DNA of 64,000 nucleotides. It comes from Alphaproteobacteria bacterium. GTDB lineage: Bacteria > Pseudomonadota > Alphaproteobacteria > RF32 > CAG-239. Location of the stretch: positions 186,001 through 250,000 of the forward strand of contig SUUZ01000001.1 in NCBI GenBank assembly GCA_015062235.1, read 5' to 3'. Position numbers and translations under genes: made by a program. Below the pieces are notes generated by a model. The model made no database searches. It had not been told where the DNA came from and saw nothing but the letters and a program-made list of their open reading frames with translations. This document shows positions 1-8,969 of this stretch, in pieces. The stretch's first letter is position 1; each line of letters opens with the position of its first letter.

Positions 1-111
1 AACCTTGATAAGTTTTGCTTTCTCATCAAATTTAAAATCTTCCCATTCAGGGGAGTACTTCATTCGAAGCAATTCTGCAACCGAACTAGGTGTCTCAATT
101 TTCTTAATCAT
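1..111 (-). CDS. Unknown protein, N-terminal fragment cut by window edge
   Basis: The minus strand opens with an ATG at 111 and reads without a stop to the window edge, giving 37 residues that begin MIKKIETPSS and are rich in charged residues, with no signal peptide or membrane segment. A perfect TATAAT hexamer lies at 128-133 on the same strand, so the transcript would have a very short leader; no Shine-Dalgarno is visible. Too little of the protein is present to name a family. Confidence 0.5.
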   Translation of the reverse strand, partial: MIKKIETPSSVAELLRMKYSPEWEDFKFDEKAKLIKV

Positions 112-314
112 ACACTCATTTTTTTTAATTATACAATTCCACTATGTGGCTTAACTATCTATATCTAACTAATTTAACATTTAATACAAAGCTTATACCA
201 TTTATTTAGACAAAAGTAAACAAAAAAAATATTCATATTCCCCTCTTTAATTTCTATTATTAAAACATATATCTCTAAATCATAATCAACTCATTTATTA
301 GAGGAATAAATTAA

Positions 315-1547
315 ATGAAAAAAAATATTTTACTCCTATGTAGCATCTCAAGCCTTTGTATATACGTATCTAATGGTTTTGCTAACGACAATTCAAATAG
401 TTTGCCTTACCAAGAAAGTGCCGAAGGACGTGTCCACATATCAGAAAACTATCGCCACATGTCCTTTACCGACCTTGGCAATAAATATTCAAATTTCAAA
501 GATTATTTACAAAAAAAATATGGATTTGGTTATTCTTTAACTGCTTCATTTACAGGCCAATATGGTGCTCCCAATGGTAAAAAAACAGCACTTCAAACAA
601 TTTTATATCCTGCAATCTCCTGGAATTTATTCAACAACCAATATGGTAATGCAACTCTTAATGCTGCCTACAATATTGTTCAATACACAGGAGCAAATTC
701 TCAAAAAATTGATAACAATATAGGTGTAGTAACATCTATCAACGATTACGATGAACAATCAAATGAATTTCCAGAACTTTATATCGCTTATCAACTTCCT
801 GGAAAATATGATTGGATGACTATCGGCCTTGGTCAATATCCTTTTTACAATTTTGATGGAACAACTTATGATTCTAATCAGCAAGAAAACTTTATTAACT
901 GGACATTTTCACAAAATGCATCATCAACATATCCAACTGCTGGTCTAGGATCTTACATTCAAATAACACCAACACCTGAATGGAGTTTCGCCGCAGGTTT
1001 TCAAGATGCAACTAATGTTGATGGCAACCGCATATCTACATCTAATCTTGATGAAAACCATTATGCAACCTTTGGTTATATATCTTATAATCCTACCATC
1101 CAAGGTTTAGGATTAGGACAATATTCTATAATGGTTTATAATCAACCTTGGGTAGAAGCCCAACCAGAAACAACAAATGGTTGGTCTCTTAATGCCTCTC
1201 AAAACATTAGTGATAAATGGGCTATATTTGGACGTATTAATGGCGTCTCTGGAGATCAAGCCGAAATAGACAATTCTTACCTTTTAGGAGCTGTTATGAA
1301 TGATCCATTCAATCGCAATCCGCTTGATCAGTTAGGATTTGCTGCAGCATTAAACCACATAAATGAAGATGCTGTCGGCTCTCCTACTGAAAGTAATTAT
1401 GAAAAAGTTCTTGAAGCATATATGACATTTGGTGTTTCAAAATGGATGACTATTACCCCAGATGTTCAAATTTATTTTGATCCAGCTTTGAATCCAAAAT
1501 CTGATACAGCTTTTGCATTCTCTCTGCGAGCAACACTATTTTTCTAA
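315..1547 (+). CDS. Carbohydrate-selective porin, OprB-like
   Basis: Outer-membrane beta-barrel protein of 410 residues, likely passing sugars or other small solutes. Residues 1-23 are a signal peptide ending at FANDN. The rest is a run of short alternating polar and aromatic strands rich in Gly, Asn, Tyr and Trp with no hydrophobic helix, and the chain ends in Phe as expected for insertion by the BAM complex. Late segments (EAYMTFGVSKWM, then a strand with PALNP and a terminal LRATLFF) resemble OprB family porins. Start chosen because GAGGA precedes it. It stands alone, with a separate promoter region upstream. Confidence 0.8.
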   Translation: MKKNILLLCSISSLCIYVSNGFANDNSNSLPYQESAEGRVHISENYRHMSFTDLGNKYSNFKDYLQKKYGFGYSLTASFTGQYGAPNGKKTALQTILYPAISWNLFNNQYGNATLNAAYNIVQYTGANSQKIDNNIGVVTSINDYDEQSNEFPELYIAYQLPGKYDWMTIGLGQYPFYNFDGTTYDSNQQENFINWTFSQNASSTYPTAGLGSYIQITPTPEWSFAAGFQDATNVDGNRISTSNLDENHYATFGYISYNPTIQGLGLGQYSIMVYNQPWVEAQPETTNGWSLNASQNISDKWAIFGRINGVSGDQAEIDNSYLLGAVMNDPFNRNPLDQLGFAAALNHINEDAVGSPTESNYEKVLEAYMTFGVSKWMTITPDVQIYFDPALNPKSDTAFAFSLRATLFF

Positions 1548-1680
1548 AATAAAAAACATACTAATAAAACCAAAAAAACTGTATAAAAGTGACAAATTTT
1601 TAAAAGTTTAACTTTACAAGCATATCCATAAAGCGCTAAATTATAGCAAGCTCAAAGATTTTGTATTATGGTATTAAACA

Positions 1681-2199
1681 ATGAAAAAATTTGTCACTTT
1701 TATTTTTGTAATTTTAATCGGCGCATGTCAACATCAAACCAATTTAGAAACTACCATGACCTCAAACACACAAACTATCAAAGATCAAACTAGTACCCCT
1801 ATTGTTGGAGGCGTTGAGACTCTACACATTATCCCCTTTGATATGCCGTTTCATGCTCGTATGGATACTGGAGCAGAAACATCATCAATAGATGCTCATA
1901 ATCTTCGTCCCTTTGAACGAGATGGCGAAAAATGGATATCTTTTGATATAACTAACCGTAAAGATGGCATAACCAAACATTTTGAAAAACCTGTCAAACG
2001 CAAAACAACTATTGTCCGTACTGGCGAACAAGAACGTCGCTATGTAGTTCATCTTGATATTAAAATGGGAAATGAATTAATAGATGCTGAATTTAGTCTG
2101 AATGATCGTAGCAAATTTGAATATCAAGTATTAGTAGGACGTAACATCATCAATGGTCGTTTTATTATTGATCCAACCTTAGAAAACACTATGCACTAG
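1681..2199 (+). CDS. Retropepsin-like aspartic protease lipoprotein (ATP-dependent zinc protease family, PF05618)
   Basis: 172 residues with a lipoprotein signal peptide; the lipobox LIGAC places the lipidated Cys at residue 16, so the domain should sit in the periplasm on a membrane. The hallmark is MDTGAETSSIDA in the middle, the D-T-G-A catalytic loop of the retropepsin-like family PF05618, followed late by a VLVGRN segment typical of the fold. Family members were originally labelled ATP-dependent zinc proteases because they occur beside RimK-like ligases. It is first in a tight trio with the 7TM-transglutaminase (12 bp downstream) and the ATP-grasp ligase, supporting one shared pathway whose substrate is unknown. 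Confidence 0.82.
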   Translation: MKKFVTFIFVILIGACQHQTNLETTMTSNTQTIKDQTSTPIVGGVETLHIIPFDMPFHARMDTGAETSSIDAHNLRPFERDGEKWISFDITNRKDGITKHFEKPVKRKTTIVRTGEQERRYVVHLDIKMGNELIDAEFSLNDRSKFEYQVLVGRNIINGRFIIDPTLENTMH

Positions 2200-2211
2200 G
2201 ATATTTATCTA

Positions 2212-3735
2212 ATGAAAAACTTCTTTTCTGTCCGCTTAGTATTAAGCATCATGTTATTTTTATCAATATGTTTTGCTGGATATAGCATATATTACAAAAG
2301 TAAATATTGGGGATTTAGTATATCACCTAAACAGAATTCAAACGTTTGGGCTATTGAAGCTCATATAAATTTTATTGCAGATGGATCACCTATTGACGTA
2401 AGCTTGAGTATTCCCACTAAAAATAAAGGTTTTAAAATTTTAGAGGAAAATATTATCGCTGATGGATATAAGAACAAAAAATTATCAGATCGTATTATTT
2501 TTTCAAAATCCCAAGCCGAAGGAAGCCAAGACTTATACTATAAAATTATAATTTTTGATAATGCCCAAGGCAAAGATAAAATCAAAGATGTTCCTCCTAA
2601 AGCTCCTAAACAGCCAATTCTTGATGAGCAACGTCTTGCTCAAGCAAAACAAATACTAAAACTTGCTGAACAAATGCCAGGTGAGGATAGTGTCGAAAAA
2701 TTAATTAATTTATTTAATCAAGAACCTCTCAACCCTGCATTAAATTCTTATTTGCCAGTACAACATACTACAAAAATAGAATTAGAAATCATGCAAGAAC
2801 TCCTAGCTATAAATGGTATATCAGCTCAAATTGCTCGCGGTGTAAAGCTTGAAGAGGGGCAAAAAATGAATTTAGATCTTATGCTAGAAGCATATATTCG
2901 TGGAGCATGGCGTCTTTATGACCCTATAACAGGCAAAAGAGGACTTCCTGATAATTTTCTACTTTTTCAACGAGGTGGAAAATCTTTACTAGACGTTGCA
3001 GGTGGAACAGATTCAACAGTAAAATTTTCTTTGCAAAAATCTATTACATCAACAATGAACTTAGCTAGTCGCCGAGCTGAACTATCCCAAAAAACTAACA
3101 TTTTTGCCTATTCTATTTATAATCTCCCTCTAGCTCAACAAAATACTCTAAAATGGCTATCTATTTTTCCCATCGGTATTTTAATAGTTGTACTTATGCG
3201 TAATGTCATAGGTATTCAAACTATGGGAACATTTACCCCAATGTTAATCTCAATGTCCTTAGTAAAAACAGGATTTATTACAGGATTAACCTGTTTTGTA
3301 GCAATTATACTATTAGGGTTAGGAATAAGATTCTTAATGTCAAAATTTAATTTACTTCTTGTTCCGCGTATATCCGCTGTAGTTATTTTTGTTATTTTGA
3401 TTATCCATGCACTTACTATTCTAGGTTATAATTTTAATATAAAAATAGCCCAAGCATCTGTATTTTTTCCAATAATAATTACAGCTTGGATTATTGAACG
3501 AGCCTCAATAACATGGGAAGAAGATGGTCCAATCAATGCTGGGCGTGAACTTCTTAACAGTTTACTTGTAGGAATAATTGTTTATTTTGTAATAGCTAAC
3601 GATTTCATTCGTCATATCATGTTTGCATATAATGAGATCAATCTAGTAATATTGTTCATTGTAATGTTATTAGGTACTTATACAGGATATCGCCTAACGG
3701 AACTTAAACGTTTCGCTCCACTAGTAAAAAAATAG
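2212..3735 (+). CDS. Inactive transglutaminase fused to seven transmembrane helices
   Basis: 507 residues. An N-terminal membrane anchor (about residues 7-27) is followed by a periplasmic domain and a transglutaminase-like region (about 180-300), then a C-terminal block of hydrophobic helices (about 310-500). In the transglutaminase region the expected catalytic Cys and His are not visible: the segment aligning with the His strand reads EAYIRGAWRLYDP, keeping only the Asp. This matches the family described as inactive transglutaminase with 7TM. Gene order protease-7TM-ATP-grasp is a recurring proteobacterial arrangement. The product probably presents or senses a peptide substrate at the inner membrane; that role is inference. 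Confidence 0.8.
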   Translation: MKNFFSVRLVLSIMLFLSICFAGYSIYYKSKYWGFSISPKQNSNVWAIEAHINFIADGSPIDVSLSIPTKNKGFKILEENIIADGYKNKKLSDRIIFSKSQAEGSQDLYYKIIIFDNAQGKDKIKDVPPKAPKQPILDEQRLAQAKQILKLAEQMPGEDSVEKLINLFNQEPLNPALNSYLPVQHTTKIELEIMQELLAINGISAQIARGVKLEEGQKMNLDLMLEAYIRGAWRLYDPITGKRGLPDNFLLFQRGGKSLLDVAGGTDSTVKFSLQKSITSTMNLASRRAELSQKTNIFAYSIYNLPLAQQNTLKWLSIFPIGILIVVLMRNVIGIQTMGTFTPMLISMSLVKTGFITGLTCFVAIILLGLGIRFLMSKFNLLLVPRISAVVIFVILIIHALTILGYNFNIKIAQASVFFPIIITAWIIERASITWEEDGPINAGRELLNSLLVGIIVYFVIANDFIRHIMFAYNEINLVILFIVMLLGTYTGYRLTELKRFAPLVKK

Positions 3736-3740
3736 GATAA

Positions 3741-4694
3741 ATGTTTATGTTTGGCTTTCTAAAAAGATTTACTACCCCTACCAAATTACGCAACAAAGGC
3801 GTACTTGGTATGAATGCACGCAATTTTCATATAATAGCCAAACTTAATCCTCGTCATCTATACCCCTTGGTTGATGATAAAGTACAAACTAAAAACCTAG
3901 CTTTAAAAAGCGGTGTAAAAACTCCAAATCTTATCGGTGTAATTGAACATCAATATCAAGTAAAAAATATTTTAGATATGGTGAAAAAATATGATGAATT
4001 TGTTGTTAAACCATCCCATGGCTCTGGTGGAAAAGGCGTTTTGGTAATCAAAGGATATAGCGAAAATTGCTTCAAACTCCCATCAGGCAAAACTATAAAT
4101 TATAATGAACTATATCAACATATATCAAACATTCTAAGCGGTCTTTATTCCCTTGGAGGACAATATGATACAGCTCTTATTGAAGAAGTTGTCCATTTTT
4201 CAGATGTCTTCAAAGACTACAGTTACCAAGGAGTTCCCGATGTACGCATAATTGTTTATAAAGGTTATCCTATTATGGCAATGACAAGACTATCTACAGC
4301 TGAATCTGGTGGAAGAGCAAATCTACACCAAGGTGCTGTTGGTGTAGGACTTGACATCAAAACAGGCAAAACAAAAAAAGCTGTTCAACATAATATGCCA
4401 CTTACTCATCATCCTGACACCAAAGCAGATTTACGTAAAATTGAGGTGCCAATGTGGCGTGAACATCTTATCATTGCTGCTAAAGCTTATGAAATGACTG
4501 GTCTCGGTTATTTTGGAGCAGATATTGTACTAGATGCTAACAAAGGTCCCATGATGCTTGAACTCAACGCTAGGCCTGGACTTGCAATCCAAATTGCTAA
4601 TGGCTCTGGCTTAAGAAAAGCTATAAAAAAAATCGATAAAAAAGCTCCTAATAACCTTAGTCCAGAACAACGAATTGATTTTATTTTAAGCTAA
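3741..4694 (+). CDS. RimK-related alpha-L-glutamate ligase-like ATP-grasp protein
   Basis: 317-residue cytoplasmic ATP-grasp enzyme. The glycine-rich nucleotide loop is seen at about 89-100 (VKPSHGSGGKGV), an acidic ligand strand at IEEVV, and the C-terminal ELNARPGL motif carries the Asn and Arg that complete the metal/ATP site. This fits the RimK-related ligase family that forms peptide bonds to glutamate-like amino acids, but the acceptor is unknown. It begins 5 bp after the 7TM-transglutaminase stop and closes the three-gene operon. One reading is a ligase, membrane receptor and protease acting on the same modified peptide; this is inference from context. Confidence 0.82.
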   Translation: MFMFGFLKRFTTPTKLRNKGVLGMNARNFHIIAKLNPRHLYPLVDDKVQTKNLALKSGVKTPNLIGVIEHQYQVKNILDMVKKYDEFVVKPSHGSGGKGVLVIKGYSENCFKLPSGKTINYNELYQHISNILSGLYSLGGQYDTALIEEVVHFSDVFKDYSYQGVPDVRIIVYKGYPIMAMTRLSTAESGGRANLHQGAVGVGLDIKTGKTKKAVQHNMPLTHHPDTKADLRKIEVPMWREHLIIAAKAYEMTGLGYFGADIVLDANKGPMMLELNARPGLAIQIANGSGLRKAIKKIDKKAPNNLSPEQRIDFILS

Positions 4695-4763
4695 ATTTTG
4701 CATTTTATCAAATTAATACCTATATAAAATAAAAAGATAACCAATTTATAAGGAGAATTAACT

Positions 4764-5375
4764 ATGTCGGAAACCAAACAAATAAAAAATGCTGAAACAA
4801 AAAAAATTAGTAACAACAAAACTAAAGGACTTCCTAAAGACGAAACTAAACAACTTGGTATGAGTAAAAGCCTTTCAAAAAAAATTAAACATTCATACAA
4901 TGTAAAAGATGCTAATAATGCTCTTCTTCTAAAATTAAAAGACGGCGATGTTATAATAGAAATGTTCCCTGATGTTGCTCCAAACCACGTTACTCGCATT
5001 AAAGAACTAGTTCGTTCAGGTTTTTATAATGGACTAAAATTTCATCGTGTTATTGAGGGATTTATGGCTCAAACAGGTTGTCCTTATGGTAATGGTACAG
5101 GTGGTTCTGGTCAAAAACTAAAAGCCGAATTTAACCGCACGCCTCATAAACGTGGAACAGTTTCTATGGCTCGCTCAATGTTTCCAGATTCTGCTGATAG
5201 TCAATTTTTTATCTGTTTTGCCGATTGTTCTTGGCTTGATGGACAATATACTGTCTGGGGAGAAGTAACTTCTGGTATGGAATATGTTGATATGATAAAA
5301 AAAGGAACAGGTGCTAATGGTGAAGTAAATACCCCCGATGAAATAATATCAATGAGTGTTATTGCTGATATATAA
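4764..5375 (+). CDS. Cyclophilin-type peptidyl-prolyl cis-trans isomerase
   Basis: 203 residues. From about residue 52 the chain is a standard bacterial cyclophilin: VAPNHVTRIKELV, FHRVIEGFMAQTGCP (catalytic Arg region), a GTGGSG loop, the MARS and SQFFICF core strands and a WLDGQYTVWGEV binding loop. The first 50 residues are an unusual hydrophilic, Lys/Thr/Asn-rich extension without signal peptide, so the protein is probably cytoplasmic. AAGGAG about 8 bp upstream supports the ATG at 4764 rather than the internal Met at residue 33. A hairpin terminator follows at 5391. Confidence 0.92.
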   Translation: MSETKQIKNAETKKISNNKTKGLPKDETKQLGMSKSLSKKIKHSYNVKDANNALLLKLKDGDVIIEMFPDVAPNHVTRIKELVRSGFYNGLKFHRVIEGFMAQTGCPYGNGTGGSGQKLKAEFNRTPHKRGTVSMARSMFPDSADSQFFICFADCSWLDGQYTVWGEVTSGMEYVDMIKKGTGANGEVNTPDEIISMSVIADI

Positions 5376-5390
5376 AATACTACAAACTAA

Positions 5391-5428
5391 AAAATAAAGA
5401 CGATGTTTTAAACACCGTCTTTATTTTT
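5391..5428. terminator. Bidirectional rho-independent terminator
   Basis: AATAAAGACG pairs with CGTCTTTATT around a short loop, followed by a T run on the plus strand and an A run on the left for the opposite strand. It lies between the convergent cyclophilin gene and the small membrane protein gene. Confidence 0.85.
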
Positions 5429-5725
5429 TTATTCATCTTTATTAAAAATCGTACTCCAAACAGCCTTTCGATAAATCCAAAGATTAAACAAACCTAAAAC
5501 GACCGAAATAATCCCAAAAAGATACAAAAAGTAATACCAATTCAATTGTTCCGCATTCATCATCACATCTTGTCGTCCCATTTTAATAAACGCTATTGCC
5601 ATAGACGTAGCTAAAAATGAAACAATAAAAGCAATCAACCAAATTTTCTCTTTAGTTTTTTCATCAAGTAAAAAAGCTGTAATCATATAAAACAATAAAA
5701 AGGCAAAAAATAAATATAATTCCAT
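5429..5725 (-). CDS. Small three-helix membrane protein, unknown
   Basis: 98 residues with three predicted membrane helices (about 2-19, 28-47 and 64-84) separated by short charged loops. No conserved enzymatic motif is seen and I do not recognise the family. AGGAGA lies 6 bp before the ATG, so expression is likely. The stop abuts the bidirectional terminator. It is encoded on the same strand as the next small membrane protein upstream, but a separate hairpin sits between them, so they are probably separate transcripts. Confidence 0.65.
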   Translation of the reverse strand: MELYLFFAFLLFYMITAFLLDEKTKEKIWLIAFIVSFLATSMAIAFIKMGRQDVMMNAEQLNWYYFLYLFGIISVVLGLFNLWIYRKAVWSTIFNKDE

Positions 5726-5778
5726 TATTATATCTCCTAATCGATTATTCTAAGCAAAAATATAATAACAAATCTATT

Positions 5779-5836
5779 AAAAACAAGAATACTGGTTTAT
5801 CAAAACATTAAAGTTCCAATAAAACCAGTATTCTTA
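5779..5836 (-). terminator. Long-stem terminator after the 5837 gene
   Basis: GAATACTGGTTT (about 5784-5795) pairs with AAACCAGTATTC (about 5823-5834) across a loop of roughly 28 bases. On the minus strand the stem is followed by GTTTTTAA. The long loop makes it weaker than others in the window. Confidence 0.55.
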
Positions 5837-6208
5837 TTAGTCTACCACTTCGCGATTAGCTAGTATCACAATTGCACCAACAATGGCAATTATCACTCCT
5901 GATACTTCAGGATAACCACAACCCCACCAGTAGTTCATAATAAGATTAGCAACAGTAAGCGAAAACATTACTACTGCCACAATATTATCAACTGAAGCTC
6001 CCTCTTTTTTATGCTGAGCTCTTTCATAACTACTAGCATAAATCAAGCAAACAGCAGCAAAGATAAGGTTTGCGGTCAAACTACCATTGATACAAAACGC
6101 ACCAATTATAGCAAACACCAAAGCAATAACTAATGCACCTATATTACTTTTTTTCATAAAAAAAGTAACGATTATGGTGCTCACCAAAATCAAAAAAGGC
6201 CAAATCAT
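5837..6208 (-). CDS. Small polytopic membrane protein, unknown
   Basis: From the ATG at 6208 the product is 123 residues, beginning MIWPFLILVS, with four or five hydrophobic helices and a short charged cytoplasmic loop around SYERAQHKKEG. No family is recognised. The frame is open further upstream to a TTG at 6310, but that extension has no ribosome binding site and would put a polar, Cys-containing segment before the first helix, so the ATG is preferred although it also lacks a good Shine-Dalgarno. The start remains uncertain. Confidence 0.55.
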   Translation of the reverse strand: MIWPFLILVSTIIVTFFMKKSNIGALVIALVFAIIGAFCINGSLTANLIFAAVCLIYASSYERAQHKKEGASVDNIVAVVMFSLTVANLIMNYWWGCGYPEVSGVIIAIVGAIVILANREVVD

Positions 6209-6393
6209 AATTCTATTTATTTTTTTTTTAATACTCAAATAAAAAAGAGTTACTTGCCCTTTCTGACATGAATTTTCGGTAATTGCTAAAAGCAAAAACG
6301 AAAACTGCAAACATCATAATAGAACAAAATAACTCTTTAACTTGTTCCATTATATCATATTTTTTCACTCTTTGCAAATTTTAATATAATCTT

Positions 6394-8151
6394 TCATCTA
6401 AACGAAAAATCATATTCACCAATAGTTGGCCAATATCCCGCTGACAATTGCTCCAAGGTCTCATTAGCTTTATCAAATCTTATATTATATATCCAAAAGT
6501 TAGCCATTACTCTTTCAATATAAATTCTCGTCTCAGCCGAAGGTAAAACCTCAATAAACAATAATGGATCTTTACCATAACGTGCTTTTTTCTGCCATTT
6601 TACCAAATTTCCAGGCCCTCCATTATATGCTGTTAACATATAAAATAAATTGCCCTCAATAAATGGTTTATCTAACAAATAACCAACATATTTTTGCCCT
6701 AACTCTAAATTATAATCCATATTAAGTAATTTATTTTTTTGTTTTTTTATACTTTTATCACCACTAATATGATAAGCTGTATTAGGCATCAACTGCATTA
6801 AACCTCGTGCACCAGCTTTACTAGTAGCATTATCCCTAAAAGCCGATTCTTGACGTATTAAAGCTAAAACTAATGCTTTATCAACCAACCAATCCTTATT
6901 TTCTGTCCACTCAGGCAATGGGTACAACTCTTTTTCATAATTACCTGTTAAAGCTTCAATATTTTTCTGTTTTGCTATATTTATTACCAAAGAATGCAAA
7001 CCATACTGATTAGCAAGCAAAATAACAGCTTCTTTTTGATTATCACTAAGCCCGTCATATGCAGCAAATAACTCTTTTTCTGCCCACTCATTCTCTTTAA
7101 TAGCTAACAAAACCAAAGCTCGCATAATCGCTGGCGAAGCTAACATTTCATTAATATAATCTTCTCTCTCAAAATCATTAATATAGTTATCTTTATTAAA
7201 CGCAAAATCAAATTTATCACCTAGTTGATATGCTGCTAAAATTCCATAAAAAGTATACTTATGACTAGATGCTAATTTTAACATTTCTTTTGCTTTAAGG
7301 TGATTACCTAATTTTTCATAAGCTCGTGCAGACCAGTACCCTGCTGCAGATTTCAACCATTCATCAGAATTTTTTGAACTGGCCAACCTTGCAAAATAGC
7401 TTGCTGCTAATTTATAATTCTTCTTACGCCAAGAAGCTAATCCAGCAACCCATGTTGCCGTACCAGAATTATGTCTTTTAGAGGCAATTTTTCCCCATTC
7501 TAAAGCTTTTGTATCATAATTATCAACCAAATACTTTAACGCTAAATTTGCGGCCAAATTATCCCAATAAACTTTTGGAGCCAATTTCTGAAAACGTTTG
7601 TTTTCCAAAACTCGACGAGCTGATAATGTTTTTCCCTTTCTAATGTAAGTCCTAAAATTTTTAGCTTGTCTAACTAAAAAATTACGATCACTATTAGATA
7701 ATCGTCTTAAATACTTCAACGAAAGTCTCTGAACATCAATATCCTCACCCGAACTAGCAAAAACAGGTTCTTTTGCTACTTCACTTCCTTTTCTCTGAGC
7801 CAATTTATAAATTCTTGATGCTTGCGGATGATCTCTATATAACTCCAACCACTCCTCAAGCTCTTCTTTTGTCGAATTATAACTATTATGCAAATATTTT
7901 TCAGCTAAAACATAGCCCAACAACAATTGATTATCTAGTTTATTTATTGTCTTATCTACTGTAACAAAATCAGCTTTATCTACCGCCTTAAAAATATTAC
8001 GATACTTTCTTATATCACCAGAACTAACTTGTAACCTATCCATAATCTGATCATACACTTCTGGAGTAACTATATTAATCTCTGCTTTAACATCAGAAAT
8101 TAAAATCAAAAAAATTATAAACGCTAGATTTATTATTTGATAAAATCGCAT
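6394..8151 (-). CDS. slt: Soluble lytic murein transglycosylase (Slt family)
   Basis: Periplasmic enzyme that cleaves peptidoglycan between MurNAc and GlcNAc, forming 1,6-anhydroMurNAc. From the ATG at 8151 it has 585 residues: signal peptide (to about residue 23, ending VKAE), a long superhelical TPR-like region, and a C-terminal SLT domain. The catalytic Glu is in ALIRQESAFR (Glu435), followed by GARGLMQLMP and AYNGGPGNLVKW, the classic family motifs. A start 7 codons earlier exists but overlaps the upstream gene and adds charged residues before the signal peptide. It follows a pair of exported proteins on the same strand with a 5 bp gap, suggesting co-transcription. Confidence 0.92.
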   Translation of the reverse strand: MRFYQIINLAFIIFLILISDVKAEINIVTPEVYDQIMDRLQVSSGDIRKYRNIFKAVDKADFVTVDKTINKLDNQLLLGYVLAEKYLHNSYNSTKEELEEWLELYRDHPQASRIYKLAQRKGSEVAKEPVFASSGEDIDVQRLSLKYLRRLSNSDRNFLVRQAKNFRTYIRKGKTLSARRVLENKRFQKLAPKVYWDNLAANLALKYLVDNYDTKALEWGKIASKRHNSGTATWVAGLASWRKKNYKLAASYFARLASSKNSDEWLKSAAGYWSARAYEKLGNHLKAKEMLKLASSHKYTFYGILAAYQLGDKFDFAFNKDNYINDFEREDYINEMLASPAIMRALVLLAIKENEWAEKELFAAYDGLSDNQKEAVILLANQYGLHSLVINIAKQKNIEALTGNYEKELYPLPEWTENKDWLVDKALVLALIRQESAFRDNATSKAGARGLMQLMPNTAYHISGDKSIKKQKNKLLNMDYNLELGQKYVGYLLDKPFIEGNLFYMLTAYNGGPGNLVKWQKKARYGKDPLLFIEVLPSAETRIYIERVMANFWIYNIRFDKANETLEQLSAGYWPTIGEYDFSFR

Positions 8152-8156
8152 ATCAA

Positions 8157-8933
8157 TTATTTCGACAACCAAATAAGCTTGTCAGCACACTGACGCGATG
8201 TCATACCTCTAACCCTACAACGATTAACAACAATATTTGGAGCCTTATCCATATTATAACATCCCTTACCCAACAAAGAATAATTATAATACGTCTGAGT
8301 ATTAGGCATAACATCTTTAAAAGAAAGAGTTGTAGTCAAATCTGGCCATACCAACTTAACATCAAGCTGGTTAATCTTTCTATCAAGATTTGACAACACA
8401 TTAAAGCGAACATCACACATAGCACTGTTTGAGAGATAATTTGAAACTTTAAATTTATCAAAAAATAGAAAAATATTCGAAACCTTTTTCATACGACCTT
8501 TCTCATCAACCTCAACAAAAGCTTGCCCACCACGAACAGAGCCATCAAAAGTGGGCTCTTCATTAAGTTTATAAAGCTCGCCCTCTGGAATAAAAATTTC
8601 TTCCTCTTTTGTTGTCTCCTCCACAGCCTTAGCTGCCGCAGCTCCATCAACATTTCCGCCTTTTTCATTCAAAGCATTAGAAATTTGACTTAACGGATCT
8701 GTTGACATATCATCGCTACTTTTTGCGGAAACAAAGGAATTACTAATATTTTCCACTTCCGAATTTACATCCGTATTTTTGTCTTTATCACCTTGCTGAA
8801 TAGTATTTCCACCAGCTGGTACTACCATTTTATCAGCAACAGGGGCCGCTGTATCTACCGAAAAAACCTGAGCTGCAACATCAGAAACAGACAATGCAAA
8901 CACCACTCCCCAGATAATTCCAGCAAATAACAT
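8157..8933 (-). CDS. Exported cysteine-patterned protein, unknown (paralog of the 8970 gene)
   Basis: 258 residues with an N-terminal signal peptide (to about residue 21, ending VAAQ), a low-complexity Ser/Asp/Lys-rich stretch to about 110, and a C-terminal domain with four spaced Cys (in AMCDVRFNV, KGCYNM, NRCRVRGM and RQCADK). The C-terminal domain resembles that of the neighbouring upstream protein: Cys-x-Val strand, an L-x-W-x-D segment, and a closing C-x(3,4)-GMT...C. GAGGGG 8 bp before the ATG supports the start. Its position just before the lytic transglycosylase suggests a periplasmic or cell-wall-associated job, which is inference. Confidence 0.72.
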   Translation of the reverse strand: MLFAGIIWGVVFALSVSDVAAQVFSVDTAAPVADKMVVPAGGNTIQQGDKDKNTDVNSEVENISNSFVSAKSSDDMSTDPLSQISNALNEKGGNVDGAAAAKAVEETTKEEEIFIPEGELYKLNEEPTFDGSVRGGQAFVEVDEKGRMKKVSNIFLFFDKFKVSNYLSNSAMCDVRFNVLSNLDRKINQLDVKLVWPDLTTTLSFKDVMPNTQTYYNYSLLGKGCYNMDKAPNIVVNRCRVRGMTSRQCADKLIWLSK

Positions 8934-8969
8934 TTTTTACCCCCTCGTAAGATATTAAAAATAAAAACC

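Noticed and set aside
6209..6310. TTG start and 34-residue extension of the 5837 membrane protein
   Set aside because: No ribosome binding site and a polar Cys-containing segment before the first helix; kept only as an alternative.
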